This document shows positions 1-12,740 of a stretch of 64,000 bases of DNA, one piece after another (within the stretch, counting starts at the first letter, position 1; every line of letters starts with the position of its first letter). This DNA comes from Scalesia atractyloides (lineage: Eukaryota > Streptophyta > Magnoliopsida > Asterales > Asteraceae). The notes under the pieces are model-generated. The model made no database searches and was not told the DNA's origin. It was given only the letters and a program-made list of their open reading frames with translations. The stretch spans positions 14,179,001-14,243,000 of the forward strand of contig CAMTDV010000013.1 of the NCBI GenBank assembly GCA_947069175.1. Reading direction: 5' to 3'. The translations under genes were made by a program, and so were the position numbers.

Positions 1-409
1 CTTCTTAACACTTGAATCACCTTTGGGAATGTTTCCATAGGTTTTCCATGGAAAACAACCAACTTGGAACATCACCATATTTGAGGTCCCAAGTGTAAGA
101 ACCTTTTTTAATAGGGTTTCGACCCACAAGTGTTGTATCTTTCCAATAGTTCTTGAAACAAGACTTGAGTTGGTAATGTGTGATTACTTGGAAGCCTTGG
201 CTATCCTACCTTCAATCCACCACCTCACTTGATGGTTTTGATTATTTTTCGTCTTTTACTTTTATGTTTAACTTATTCATGACCATCCTTGTCGTCCTTG
301 TGACGACTTGTGCATTGGTGAACTATACGAAAGAGGTTAAAGGAAGGTTATCCTCCTACCTCCATGCATGACTTCTATGAACTTCCATGATAAATATGAT
401 TACATATAC

Positions 410-447
<38 letters not shown>

Positions 448-1449
448 TAACCGAACTCTTGATGGCAATCAAATGATTATCCGTCATGGTATTAGGTTAC
501 ATCACCTAAGTACTTAATTTCTCGTTACGATTCTAATTGGTATCCTAACCCATGAAAACACATCAACCCGAATAGGTATTATAGTGTCAAGAACGAGTAT
601 TATATCTAGATGATTACTTTTCCGTATACATACTTTAGCGTGTTTAAATTCCTAATCCTCCGTTATCATTCGAGTACTTACCAACCTACATTTTCCTCTT
701 GTAGGATAACTCGGTGCTCCATCCTCCAAACCCCCAACACTTTACGGAAATACCAAGTGTAAGCTTGGAAAACCGTGAGTACACTCGAACACCCTTTTTA
801 CGCTTTACACCTTTGGGTGCAACATGTTAGCTTATCAAAATGCACACAATCACAATTATACTTTTACGCAATCACACAAACAATGCATCATACATGCTAT
901 AGTTACGTGATACACGATTTGTATACTTAGAACATTCTTATGTAATGCTATTTGTCATTAACTACGTACGATCCTCCCCCTTAACATGTATAAAGCTATA
1001 GGAGTAATGCACCGCCCGTATTTTTGAGGTCATGTTATGTTTATTCTATTTTACGGTGACACGCGAGGGTTGACTTATAGATCGCATGCCATGTTTACAT
1101 TAATCTAGTATGCTAGCTTAACATGTGGATTCGTTTAATTCTTTTTGTACTTATACTATATCAAACTTGTGTACTCACCAATACTTGTTGTATTGAACTA
1201 TACTTTTAACATGTTGCAGGTTAAGGAAGTTGATCATGATGAAACTTAGTAGGGATGGCATAGAAACACATCTAGAATGCTAAGATTTATGTTATTGAAT
1301 ATATTGTATTTGGAATTCGTGTTGTAATTGACAATTTTTTTATGAAATGAAATGAGTTTGATTTAATTATTGTCGCAAATAGTGTTATGATGCCTTGAGC
1401 AATCATTTCGTCTCATTCCGATGTTTCCGTCATCGGTTGGGGTGTGACA
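1..1449 (+). mobile_element. 3' part of a long LTR, cut by the window edge
   Basis: This stretch matches, with small indels, the distal part of the solo LTR at 41617-43566. Shared landmarks are the segment around 778-950, the 'aacatgttgcagg' stretch near 1210, and the terminal 'ggttggggtgtgaca', which ends here at 1449. The beginning lies outside the window, so it cannot be said whether this is a solo LTR or the 3' LTR of a larger element. Short reading frames inside (for example 180-371) look accidental. A TA microsatellite sits at about 418-445. Confidence 0.75.
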
Positions 1450-2122
1450 AAAGTTTTGTTTATTCCATGTTTTTTCTATATATACAAAAGTAAATTACAC
1501 AAATTGTCCTTTATATATAAACTAAATTGCACTTTTTGTCCTTTATCTTAAAAAATTACGTAAAATGCCATTTATTTTGTAAATTTTGCACGCTCTTTAT
1601 CCTAACTTTAAGTTTTAATTAACTTTAAGGTAAATAACCAATTTGCCCAAAGAACATAGTTGAAGCATATTTATAAAGGAGATGACATGTATTTAACTTA
1701 AGTTCTTTTATTTTATTTTATTTTATTTGTTTTTTTTTCTTTTTGTTTTATTAAATTTATCACTATTGTTTCATTGATTACTTTAAAATTTTCTTAATTT
1801 ATCAATTAGTGATTTTTTTATAAAATATATATGTTTTATAATTTATTTATTTTTCATTTTTTGATTAAATTGTTTACCTTTTTATTTTACAAATAATGTA
1901 ATCTTTATATTATGTTCTTATATAAGTCGTTGGTGTGATTAAGTTATTTTTTTATCACTTTTACAATAAGTATATGTTATTGGAACAAATTTACAACAAA
2001 ACACGGAGAAAAATAAGCACGTCGGTTGCGCACTACGACGGGTCCTAATTTATCTTACACTCTAAATTAACTTTTTTTTTAAATATATATTTAAAAATAA
2101 GTTACAAATTTAATATACTTAG

Positions 2123-2153
<31 letters not shown>

Positions 2154-4869
2154 TATATGTAGGGGCGGACCCACATAGTGCGGGGTCGGGGTCCCAGACC
2201 CAATGTTTTTTTAAAAATTTAATAGAGCTGATGTGTTAAATTTTGTATGGACCCATAAAAATAATTGGTAAGACTCCATAGTGTTAAAAGCAAAGTTGTT
2301 ATGGTGGAAAATCCCTTGTTTAACAATCAAGAGATCCTTGATTCAAGTCTTAAATCACCTGCTTTTTTTACATAAAAATTAAAACTAGTGTTAATTAAAA
2401 CAACATCTGTCTACGAAGCCTCTAATTAGCTTTTTAAAACTCAACAATGTCTTTGAAAGATTTTATTGCATAGATGATTACCAAATGGTCCAATTAATAG
2501 TTTCAATTACATGGTCTTCATAAAAAAATTAAACAAAATTTTGAAGTTATTTAGGCAGTTGTTGTTTCCAAACAACTCATTAATCATCACTATCTGATAT
2601 CTTGATGCTTATAAATGCTATTTATTATGATATTGTATTTATTATGTTCTTAGCCCCTACCCGATCCGAACAGCGAGCGACGAGAATTTTTACCTTTGGT
2701 TGTGAAAAAAATTTACACCAAAAATCTGACCCTAGTAAAAATATTCATGGGTCCTCTATTGTATATATATAGGTTTACCAATATATTTTACAATAACACT
2801 GAATACAAATAATAAATGAAATAAAATGAACCATTTTTATTGGTTGAAGTTTCTTCTTATAAATAATTTCTTCTCTTTTAAACCCTTCAATATAAATATA
2901 TAGATATATATAATACTATTGTTATTTATTTTATTAGGCTTATATGTATGTGTCAGAAACAACGTATTTTGTTGATAAACAAATACCTCAAAATATATGA
3001 TTTGACCTTTATGAATTAAGCTAAAATAGACTCCATACAAGGTATAATGTACATTTTAGGCATTCTCTACCACATAAAGCATTAAGAACTTTTACAAATA
3101 TGGAAAAGTTAAAATATTATTTTATAAAGTAAACAAAAATGTAAGAACCATATACAATGGTATTGTTAGAACCTTCTAAAATAGATTATTCTCATTAGAC
3201 CATTTACTATAAGTAGAAATAAATAAATAGAAGTTTATCATATAAAAAAGGTGGAGTATAAAGCAATTCCACCATCACCATAATCATAAATATTAAATTT
3301 TGTAAGAAAAACAAAAAGGAATTAGAGAAAGGGAAAAAGAGTTTTTGGTGGCGAGAGGTCATGTCATCAAAGCAAAAGAGTTCATTGACTTCCATCTTCC
3401 TAAACATAGTTTTATTTGTCACACATTTTGGCTTTGGAATTTTCACCATCTTGTAGATAATATATAGATATCACCTCTCATAATCTGAACGCACCAGTCG
3501 ATCATATAAGGAAGCAGCTGCATAACCTGTCGGGTTTAGTCGATTTAACCATCTTCATCAATTTGATATACCTTAGTTTTAGGTGACATTTTTCCTGAAA
3601 GTCGTTTCAATTGAATTTTGACATAACTTAGACACCAATCATCGTATTCTATAGTATAACAATTGATAATGGACCTTATGAACAATAAATTAATTAAACA
3701 AAAATTGAATACTTTACATGTCTTGAAATCTCTTTTATATTTTGCTTCAGATTTATCAAACTGTACAGTCTTCTCACAACCCTCAAGTTACAATTTAATA
3801 AGTTATATTAATATCAATTAATAATTTGATTTATTAAATTTGTATTCCTTATATTTATGTAATTCTAAATCTCAAATCTACTTGTTTATATTATATCATG
3901 ATACAAAGAAGAAACGAACTTTATAATAAATATGTGTTTAATTATGCTAGTGTGGTATAATCTCTAACTTTTTTAATGGCAAATTGTAGACCAGTATCTA
4001 CAATTCCAAATCCTAAATAACTCTATCCCCATGTCTATAATTAGGTTTTATAATACTCCACTGACACATATTTTCGCTCATTATGCGCTATTAAGTACTA
4101 AGAGGACGTGTGCTTCATGATTATGTTAAATTGGTACCTTATAAACAAGATAATAAACTGATAATACTGAATCAGATATGATGTTAAGGAAACCTTGTCA
4201 GAGACAACTTAGTCAAAGGAAAAGAAGTATTGTGTGTATAATACCCCCTTCAAACTAATTCATGTCTACTAGTTAGCGAAGTACATCCACTTCACTTGAT
4301 CTACTAAACATCAAAATTTCCTTCTTTCTACTAGATAATAAACAAACAATACTGGATTAAACAAGTATATCTTGTCGCCATCCAAGAAACACATTGTTGT
4401 CGTATGTGATTATGTATGCACCAATACATACGTTAACAATGTAACATGCCACCCCTCACGTGAATTGTTGATCCATAGATTACAAACTAACCACGAGGAA
4501 CCATCAATGTTGTGATCAAATAGACTTCCGATATTGATTTGAAGTCTTCTGTGTTTGCATCACCATTCTCACGAACAAATCTACCATACATTAGAAATCT
4601 CTTCCTCCATGTGTATGTAAATGATTATATGTTAAGTGATAAATCTTGTTAAATCTTAATGCCCTTAATTAGTGAAAATTGGTCATAAATGATTAAATGT
4701 ATAACAATAAGAAAATTTGACAATTTTCATCATTTTCTAAAAATTTTATATTTGTTTTTAAAATTAAACATGTTTAAGGTTTTACTCATAATATCTTTAA
4801 AGACTTCTATGTGAAAAAGGGAAAGCGATTGCATTTTCCTGACGAAAAACCATTTATAAAAAAATGTGT
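1450..4869. other. AT-rich intergenic DNA without a recognisable gene
   Basis: No coding signal is seen. A TA tract lies at about 2128-2150. A repeat-like segment begins at 2160 with 'aggggcggaccc' and contains near 2340 a stretch resembling a tRNA-type B box ('gattcaagtc'). It may be a decayed SINE, but no ends or target duplication could be fixed. The rest (2770-4869) shows nothing beyond AT-rich sequence. Confidence 0.5.
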
Positions 4870-6552
4870 GAAGTGTAATATGTGTCCCTATGATTTGATG
4901 GTGGGACCAACTTACGTCCCTCAAACTATACTTGTTGTCCGAGTCCCCGTGGTTTTAAAAAGTAACACTTTGCGTCCCTCCCACTAACGTACGTTAGATT
5001 TCCTTTAAAAGTTGGTGAAAAGACGAAACTCTCCTTTTATTATTGTGATATACGTCTCCGTGCGCTTTCATATTATTTGAAACCTTTTGTTAAACACATT
5101 ATCTCCAAAATCCATGCACGAATCGGCCATTTGAACCATATTCACTTTAACCAACATAGAATTCCAAAGGAACCCACATGAACCGACCTTGCACCATTGG
5201 ATGAAACCATACCCATTTAAACCAACATAGCATTCTATGGGACCCGACATGAAACAGCCATGAATTCCAACCCATACCCAACCAATGTACCTAACATGAA
5301 TAACGGTTACAATCAACAAAACTTGTAAAGCTTCAAACTACCATATACCCATGAAACCAACATTAGAACAAAACTACTTAACCCGACTAACCAAACCACA
5401 TATAACATTATACCTCAAACCAATCAAACCATATATAACCTTATACCTCTAACAAACCAAACCATATATAACCTTATACTTCAAAAAAACCAAAGCAATT
5501 GACATGACAAACCAAACCATTTCACCCAACCAACCAAACCATTTACCCTACCAACCAAACCATAAATAACTGTATTCATCAAACAAACCAAACCATTTGC
5601 AAATTAAACATGATAATAATCAAAACCATTTACAAATTAATCTAGATCATTAGTATAATTAGGCATCAAAACGATTGTCATCAGATGTTAATTTTAACAT
5701 AATTATATATCAAATCATACAAAAGCATTTATCCCTAGTTTATCCTAGCTACTGGATCATGTCTTCCCTTCTTTAAAGCGGAATTTGAAGTTCATGTTGT
5801 TCAAGAACTTCAAAGGCACCTTAAAGTGCAATACCAGGTGGGTTAGAGTACTATTGACCCTAGTGTCGGCTACAATGTTCAAAATTAACTTGTATCATGT
5901 TCAATTTCAATTTTCAAGTAAACAACACTAATCAAGATCAGGTAAAATTAAAGTAGAATCGAAATTTTCCTGTGATCGCTTGTGTGTCCATCACTGCTTC
6001 AACTGAGATAACCATGATCGAAGTGGATCGAAGGTGGATGGGTGATGACGGAGGTGGATGAGAGGTGGGTGGGTGTCAGGTTACGATTAGATTGGATCGG
6101 AGGGCGGATGGGTGATGACGGAGGGAGGGTAGTTGTCTGATGAGGTGGTGGTTTGGCAAGGGAAAAGACAGAGCGAGTAGACTGAACGGGTGAGGGTGGT
6201 TTTCGGATGAGGTGGTTGTGTTTGGTGCAGGTAAAGGTTGCAACAATCGATGGCTTTGGGTGGTTGTCTGAGGAGGTGGTGGGTGAAAAGGGAGAGGAGA
6301 GGGAAAGGGTTAAAAGTAAATGTTAGGGACTCATTCGTTAAAATGTTGATATATGGATGTGCTTAGGGTTTTTGATGGTTAAAAAGACCAAAATACCCCC
6401 TGTCATTAAGCAATGGACAGGATATGTTGACGAAGTTAGAGGGATGGACACTAAGTGTTACTTTTTAAAACTACAAGGACTCACACAACTTCGAAAAGGT
6501 TTGAATGATGCAAATTGATCCCGTCATCACAACAACATAAATTATACTTTAC
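4870..6552. mobile_element. Non-autonomous DNA-transposon-like element with degenerate terminal inverted repeats
   Basis: The left end (4870-5020) and the reverse complement of the right end (6390-6552) align over about 150 bases, sharing 'ttttaaaaagtaacactt' and neighbouring blocks. The interior carries a tandem array of about 50-bp units at 5380-5600 (recurring 'accaaaccatatataacc') and a G-rich stretch of 'ggtggatgggtgatgacgg'-type repeats at 6010-6300. No transposase frame is visible. The long imperfect ends recall Mutator-type non-autonomous elements, but the superfamily is a guess. Confidence 0.55.
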
Positions 6553-7029
6553 TTAAAAAAATACAAGTTCAGTTTTGTCTTTTTAATTATTCTTGTTGAC
6601 ACTTAAATACCTTTTTACATTGCTTCCTCATATATGAGTTCTTGATTCCTAACAAAAATTCACATTATATTTACAGAATATTAATCATTTGGAATATCAA
6701 TTAACCGATTTGACATTTCATTGTGATTCATTCTTTTTTATATCTATCATATCTTTTAGCATTAAAAAAATAGGAAGATTATACTTCAGAAAAATTCTAA
6801 AAAAATAAAAAGATTATAGTCAGAATTTTTTTAAAAAAAATAGGAAGATTATACTTAAGAAAAATGTATCGATTTATACAACACTAAATAAAAACTGTAT
6901 ACTACATAATTTATCTTATAATAGTGTTTCTTAACGATTGATTTAATTTTTTAAATAAGTCCATTTATATAACATTAAAATCACAAGTTCGTTTTAAGTT
7001 TCATCGGTTTCCTTGATAATATTAACACT
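6553..7029. other. AT-rich spacer
   Basis: No gene is seen. Three short related blocks (around 6775, 6810 and 6840: 'aaaaaataggaagattata' and variants) form a small degenerate direct repeat. Confidence 0.4.
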
Positions 7030-7428
7030 AGGTTAGTTTTTCGTGTAATGCACGGGTTAAACAATTTAAACTATTCAATAATTTTTTTTTTGTAAATGCA
7101 AACCATAGAGAGAGACCACTATATATCAAATTGACATAAATAAGTTAATATAAAGATGGTGTATGTTAGTATTATAAAACTTATCAGAGAAGCATGCAAT
7201 CAAAGTGTGGTGAAAATAATACAAAAATAAATATATTATATAATACGTATTATTGTATTTACGTATTACATTACATTTAAATTTAGTGATAAATAAAAAG
7301 TTACAATGGATTTAAATTACAAAGACACTCAATATCTAAAAAAAATGTAACATGAATAATGACAATTTAAGAATATTTTCATTAAATGTATTATTTGAAG
7401 ATTTGGAAAGTTGTTACTGATATTCAGG

Positions 7429-7466
<38 letters not shown>

Positions 7467-7689
7467 ATATATATATATGAATTTAGGATTAACTATTACC
7501 GAGGATTTCATGATTATTTACGTATTACATTACATTTAAATTTAGTGATAAATAAAAAGTTACAATGGATTTAAATTACAAAGACACTCAATATCTAAAA
7601 AATGTAACATGAATAATGACAATTTAAGAATATTTTCATTAAATGTATTATTTGAAGGTTTGGAAAGTTGTTACTGATATATATTTAAT

Positions 7690-7737
<48 letters not shown>

Positions 7738-8145
7738 AATTTAGAATTAACTATTACCGAGATTTCATGATTATTTTTTTAATTTATAATTAACTATGAA
7801 ACTAAAGTATAAGTAAACCAACGTGACACATTTGTCATTCATTGGAATCATCTAATTTTCTGTTTTTCCATTCTTTTTTATACTTATGTTATATTAATTA
7901 AATAATAAATTAATATTTAATCTTATCCTACTTTGAATTTAAATTAGAATCCTTCTATTTTTCTAGCAAAATATTATCTTAAAATTTTTAATTTAAGATA
8001 AGATATTTTTAAGTTTTCTTTAGGAAAATAGAAAATTAGATAACTCCAATGAATGACACGTGTCATACATTAGTTTACTTATATAGTATAAATTTGGTAT
8101 ATAAAATTATATTTATTTAACCCGTATAATACACGAGATGGATAA
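7030..8145. mobile_element. Possible TIR element, ends near 7038 and 8140
   Basis: 'tcgtgtaatgcacgggttaaa' at about 7039 pairs with 'tttaacccgtataatacacga' at about 8116-8136 on the other strand, so the region is flanked by short inverted repeats. The interior is AT-rich, has no coding frame, and contains the tandem duplication at 7260-7777. No target duplication was identified, so the ends are approximate. Confidence 0.4.
7260..7777. repeat. 259-bp tandem duplication
   Basis: Units 7260-7518 and 7519-7777 both start 'tacgtattacattac' and end 'ttcatgattatt'. They differ by a few substitutions and by the length of an internal TA tract (7434-7465 versus 7688-7736). The near identity suggests a recent duplication. 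Confidence 0.85.
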
Positions 8146-8472
8146 ATATTAATAATATTAAATTGATATGTGAAGGGAGATCATATTTCAAGATTATTAT
8201 TAATATTATTATCATTATTAACTATAAAACTAAAGGGATTATATTTTACGCGGGAAAATAGAATTCTAAATAGTATCAATGATTGCAATGTGTCTTAAAT
8301 TGGATTACTTTATTATATGATGAACGTATTTTCATCTACATCCAATGTATTTTTTATTGAGATCGTGTTATGAGTAATATATACGAGTAACCGAAACATA
8401 GGTGTACATTTTATCAAACTGAGGAATATTCCTTTTAACGCACCGCAACGCGGGCGAGGCATTTAAGGAATA

Positions 8473-8498
8473 GTGCTAGACAGCTAGCTGTCTGGCAC
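8473..8498. repeat. 26-bp near-perfect palindrome
   Basis: 'gtgctagaca' followed by 'gctagctgtctggcac' is self-complementary apart from one mismatched pair. It stands at the border between AT-rich sequence and a pyrimidine-rich stretch and is not part of a visible longer inverted repeat. Confidence 0.7.
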
Positions 8499-8764
8499 TT
8501 CCCCATTGGTCCAGCCAAATTACGATTTTGCCCAATTTAAATTTACAGTTTTGCTATTAGTTTTGTTTTTTTTTTCTCTCCTCGTAAAATTACGATTTCA
8601 CGCTCGGTTCAAAAACAGTTTTATCATCATTTTTGTTTTTTCTCTGTCAAATTACCATTAAATAAAATACAAGATTTCAAATAATGTCACGTGGCACCTC
8701 TCCTTCAATCTTACAATTTTAATTTATATAGTATATTATTTTAATATATATTTTTTATTTTTAA

Positions 8765-9075
8765 TACGTGTATCACTTATCAGTTAATCTATAACCGTAT
8801 ATTTGATTGCTTTCATATGTTTTTAAACGAATAAATAATAATAACAACAATAATAATATAACAATAATAAATTGATATGTGAAGGGAAATCAGATTTCAG
8901 GATTTTTTTTTAATATTTATACGTGTATCACTTATCTGTTAAGCTATATATTCATATGTTTGATTTGCTTTTATATGTTTTTAAACAAATAAATAATAAT
9001 AATAATAATAATAATGATAATAATAATATTAAAATGATATGTGAAGGGAGATTAGATTTCAGGATTATTCTTATT
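8765..9075. repeat. Tandem repeat of about 155 bp with ATA/AAT tracts
   Basis: Two units begin 'tacgtgtatcacttatc' at 8765 and 8920, continue through 'catatgtttttaaac' and an ATA/AAT trinucleotide tract, and end in 'gatatgtgaaggga'. A third, partial relative ('attgatatgtgaagggagatca') is at about 8163. Confidence 0.75.
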
Positions 9076-10437
9076 ATTATTATTATTTGAATTGAATTTC
9101 GGATTAAGTATGAAACTAAAGAGATTATATTTTAGGCAGGAAAATAGAATTCTCAATGACTATCATGTATCTCAAATTAATTTACTTTATTATATGTATA
9201 GATGTAGAAAATTATAAAGTGGGCAATTGCATATATGACCAATATTTAATTATAAAATCATAAAAGTCCATATAATCACTTGTATTTATAGTTTCATTGC
9301 GACAAATAAGACATTTATGTAATCATTTGCATGTACTTTCTTTCTATCCCCATTATATCCTATAAACACTATGTACAAGTGTACCATACGACTTTCACGG
9401 TTCTGTATATAAAATTGATTGTTTTATTGAATAACCTCACATATAGGTATGAATTCATCTATACTGACATTTTTGTCTTTTGTGATTTTGTATTTTGGTT
9501 ATTATTTTTTTTTTTAACTTTAGTTTTTTTTCTTTTTTTTACAAGTTTATTTTTTTTTTTATAATTTTGCCATGAAAAGTTAAACAAACGTAGTTTTTAT
9601 TAGCTTTTGTTGTATCCTTTTTTTCAGGATTTTTTCGTCGTTCGGTTGCTACTTAGCACAGTATTTGATGGTCACATTTTGTTCCTCTATTTTTTTTAGT
9701 TCAGTTGCTATTTAACATGATTTTTGATAGTTTTTACGTCACGTGAGTTATTTGGTGTTAAATTTATGTTTTTGTTTTACGTTTCTTCAGTTTTGGTCAT
9801 GATTCAGTTGCTACTTTAACAAATCATACTATTCTAATATTTATATTAACATTAAAGAAAAAAAATTCTAGACACATAGTATATAGATTTTCTTTAATTT
9901 TGTTTATCTTTTATAATCCTAAGGTACAATCTTTTGTAAAATTTCGAGCATGCCGTTGAATATGCCTGTGTATTTATCTACGTCTCTCGATATAATGTTT
10001 TCTTTTTATAAAACTGAGTTGTGAGTAGTAACGTACATATTTTCAAAGTGCAAACATACATGTCATCAAAGTTTCCTCACATATTGTTATATTTCCTTTT
10101 ATATATTTAAGTTGTTTACCCATTTCCTTACTATAAAATTCTTGATATACCGTTGCGACATTCTTATTTATATCCAAGTTTTGACAAAAGTTTTACTCAA
10201 CATCGAACGGGTCAAATATGATCCGTTTTTTTTTTCTTGAGCGTAAAGAACCAAACCAATATCGTCTGAACAACTTCGGTGGTACAAGTGCTTTATAGAA
10301 TTTCGAACATATCATTGCAAAGTGTTTATTAATCTACAATTCAATAAAAAAATGTTAGAATCGAAGGGGTCAACTATAATTGATTTTTTCTGTCTTTACC
10401 ATGACACAAGTTACATTTTTCTGGTCTTTACCATGGC
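9076..10437. other. AT-rich intergenic DNA
   Basis: T-rich on the + strand around 9480-9720. No gene-like frame, RNA gene or clear element end was found. Confidence 0.45.
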
Positions 10438-10767
10438 GAGGGCGAGGCTGAGGCTGAGGCTAAGGGCCAAGGCGGCGGGGGAGGGGCAGATGATGTTGTT
10501 GTTGACATATCGCAAGTAGATGTGGATGATGCACAGGTTGATAGCCTGTACGAGCGACTAAGCATGAAACCACGTGCGGTGCCTCCATTGGGATTTGTGT
10601 AGAGATTGGCTCGGGTCGTGGCAGATGTAGTTGCCGTATAGGTTGACGTATCTGCTATACAGAGCGACGTACAGTGGATCGTGGAGGCGATTATTACTAT
10701 GCATGCCGGAACGCATATACCTCCATGAGCAGGTGTGCACCACCACCATCGTAGCGGGTTATTGTAT
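10438..10767 (+). pseudogene. Decayed coding relic of unknown origin
   Basis: One frame reads through an acidic/Gly-rich start (GEGEAEAEAKGQGGGGG), then an aspartate-rich segment (DDVVVDISQVDVDDAQVD), a 'LYERLSMKPRAVPPLGFV' segment and a heptad-like stretch (RLARVVADVVAV, then VDVSAIQSDVQWIVEAI). It is broken by in-frame stops after GFV, after VAV and after HIPP. Codon-like composition and GC content rise sharply against the AT-rich surroundings, so this looks like an old coding fragment, perhaps the C-terminal part of a retroelement gag-type protein with a short coiled coil. I do not recognise the family. No splice signals or promoter are evident. Confidence 0.4.
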
Positions 10768-11414
10768 TTTGCTTTTGTTGTTTTTGGTTTGAAACACTAT
10801 AAATATCATTTGTAAATATATATCTTTATTTTATTTGTTTGATGATAATTATCATGTTGCTTATCTTATGCACATGTTTTTGTTGTTAGTTTATTCTGAT
10901 TGTTAAATTAAAAAATGCTAGTGTAACATAATCGACGACATATTACAAACTCGTAACATAACCCGACATATCTAAATAATACGGCAAATGTTAATATAAC
11001 ATAATCGCTTTCCATAATAAAGCCGAAATTATTCAACATTTATACGTTTATCGCTCATATACTCGTATATCAACAAAAAGACTTATTATACGTTTACGAT
11101 TTAATAAATTTACAAAAAAACCTATCAAAAAATTCAACTTTAACTGTATAATGTTATATTGGTTGTATATACTTGTATACAACGCCGTATATAATGAGCC
11201 AAAAAAACATTCCATTGCATTTATTTATGCGCACATTCTTGTATACGAGTCGTATGACCCTACACAACCTATATACATTTAAAGGTGTAAAAATAAGATA
11301 ATCAAAGTGTGGGATTAGTGGGATCCTTTTGGATTCATGAACAAGATTTTGAGTCATTTTTATTTAATAAACAAACTCCAAAAATGGTATGTTATTCATT
11401 TGATATTTATTTAT
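10768..11414. other. AT-rich spacer
   Basis: Nothing recognisable; several 'cgtttatcgctcatatactcgtata'-like short fragments are present without clear periodicity. Confidence 0.35.
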
Positions 11415-12740
11415 GAGTAAATTACTCTTTTGGCCCTTCTATTTTAGCAAGTTTAACTCTTTCAACTAATTTTTTTTCACATATCAGAGCCTAAGATTAA
11501 ATTTTGTAATGGTTTTGACCATCGACATTAACTTTGTTACTTTTTTTCTAGTTAAGTGTAAGGTATTTTAGTCCTTTTACACCTTAAGAGTTGTTGATGT
11601 TCTTTTAATATTTAAGATAATATTTATGTAATTATTCAATTTTTTATTATTTTGTTATTTAATAAAATATTGTTTTAAATATGTATTTTCCATAACCGTT
11701 TGTTTTTTATAAATGTTGTTTTTAACATCATTTACTTTTCAAACCTTTTATAAAACCATCCATCCTTTTTAGAATCGTTTATTTATTAAAATCGTTCTTT
11801 TAAAAGTCTTGCGTTTTCTTTAACTATTTTAAACAATGTGTTTTTCAGTTCATTTAAATTGCTAGTTTTTAAACTTTTTTTAAACATTTGGTTTTTTAAT
11901 TGTTCTTTTTTAAATTGTTCCTTTTAGAAACAATCTTTTTAAAATCGTTTGTTATTTAACCTTTCTATTATATAATTTACTCATAACCTTTAGAAAAAAG
12001 AACTAAAAAATGATTTTTTAAATAGAAAGATTTAAATATGAACAATTTTAACAAAGAAACAGTTTTAAAAGCAAAGATTAAAAAATTAAGTTAAATTTTT
12101 TTAATAAATAAATGGTTTAAAAATTAAGTTAGAAAATTTACGGTTTTAAAAAGAGAACAAATTAATAAACAAAAGGTCTAAAAAATGAACAATTTTGAAC
12201 AAACAAACATTCCAAAAATATGGAAGATTTGGAAAAAGACAAAGGATTCTAAAAGAAAGTTTGGAAAATGAAAGATTTTTAAAAAAGACAAACGCTTTTA
12301 AGAAAGACATTTATTGTATATTTAAAACGTATTTTATTAAATAATAATCATAAAAATAACGATATAATAAAAAACAAAGATACAATAAACAATTTTAAAA
12401 AAATAAAAAATGAACAAAAGCATTTTTTAACATATAAAAAAATCAATTAAGAGGGAAGAAAGTATGAAATGAGGGTTAGTTTTTGTTAATTTGAGTAATT
12501 ACATATAGAACTCCTTAAATATTAAAAAACTTTGTAATTTACATAAGCAACCGTAAAGTGTAAAAGGACCAAATTATCCTTACACTTAACTGAAAAAAGT
12601 TAAAAGAGTTAGCGATAGTGGCCAAAACCATTACAAAATGTAACCTCAGGATCTAAGGTCTTAATAGTTAAAAGATTATTTTTTTTCTGAAAATATTAAA
12701 CTTGCTAAATCACATGGACCAAAATAGTAATTTACTCTTT
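11415..12740. mobile_element. Foldback (long inverted-repeat) element, about 1.3 kb
   Basis: The left arm (11415-11600: 'gagtaaattactcttttgg', 'taatggttttgacca', 'ttaagtgtaaggtatttt') is the reverse complement, imperfectly, of the right arm (12548-12740, ending 'agtaatttactc'). Pairing extends further inward through A/T-rich sequence. The centre (11700-12330) is made of degenerate 'tttaaaatcgtttg'-type repeats, T-rich on the left and A-rich on the right. No coding frame is seen. Confidence 0.65.

Noticed and set aside
5068..5319. - strand frame of 83 codons
   Set aside because: It sits in the repetitive interior of a TIR element and has low-complexity composition and no recognisable domain.
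9331..9564. 77-codon hydrophobic + strand frame as a small membrane protein
   Set aside because: Its hydrophobicity comes from T-rich low-complexity sequence; there is no start context, homology or neighbouring signal.
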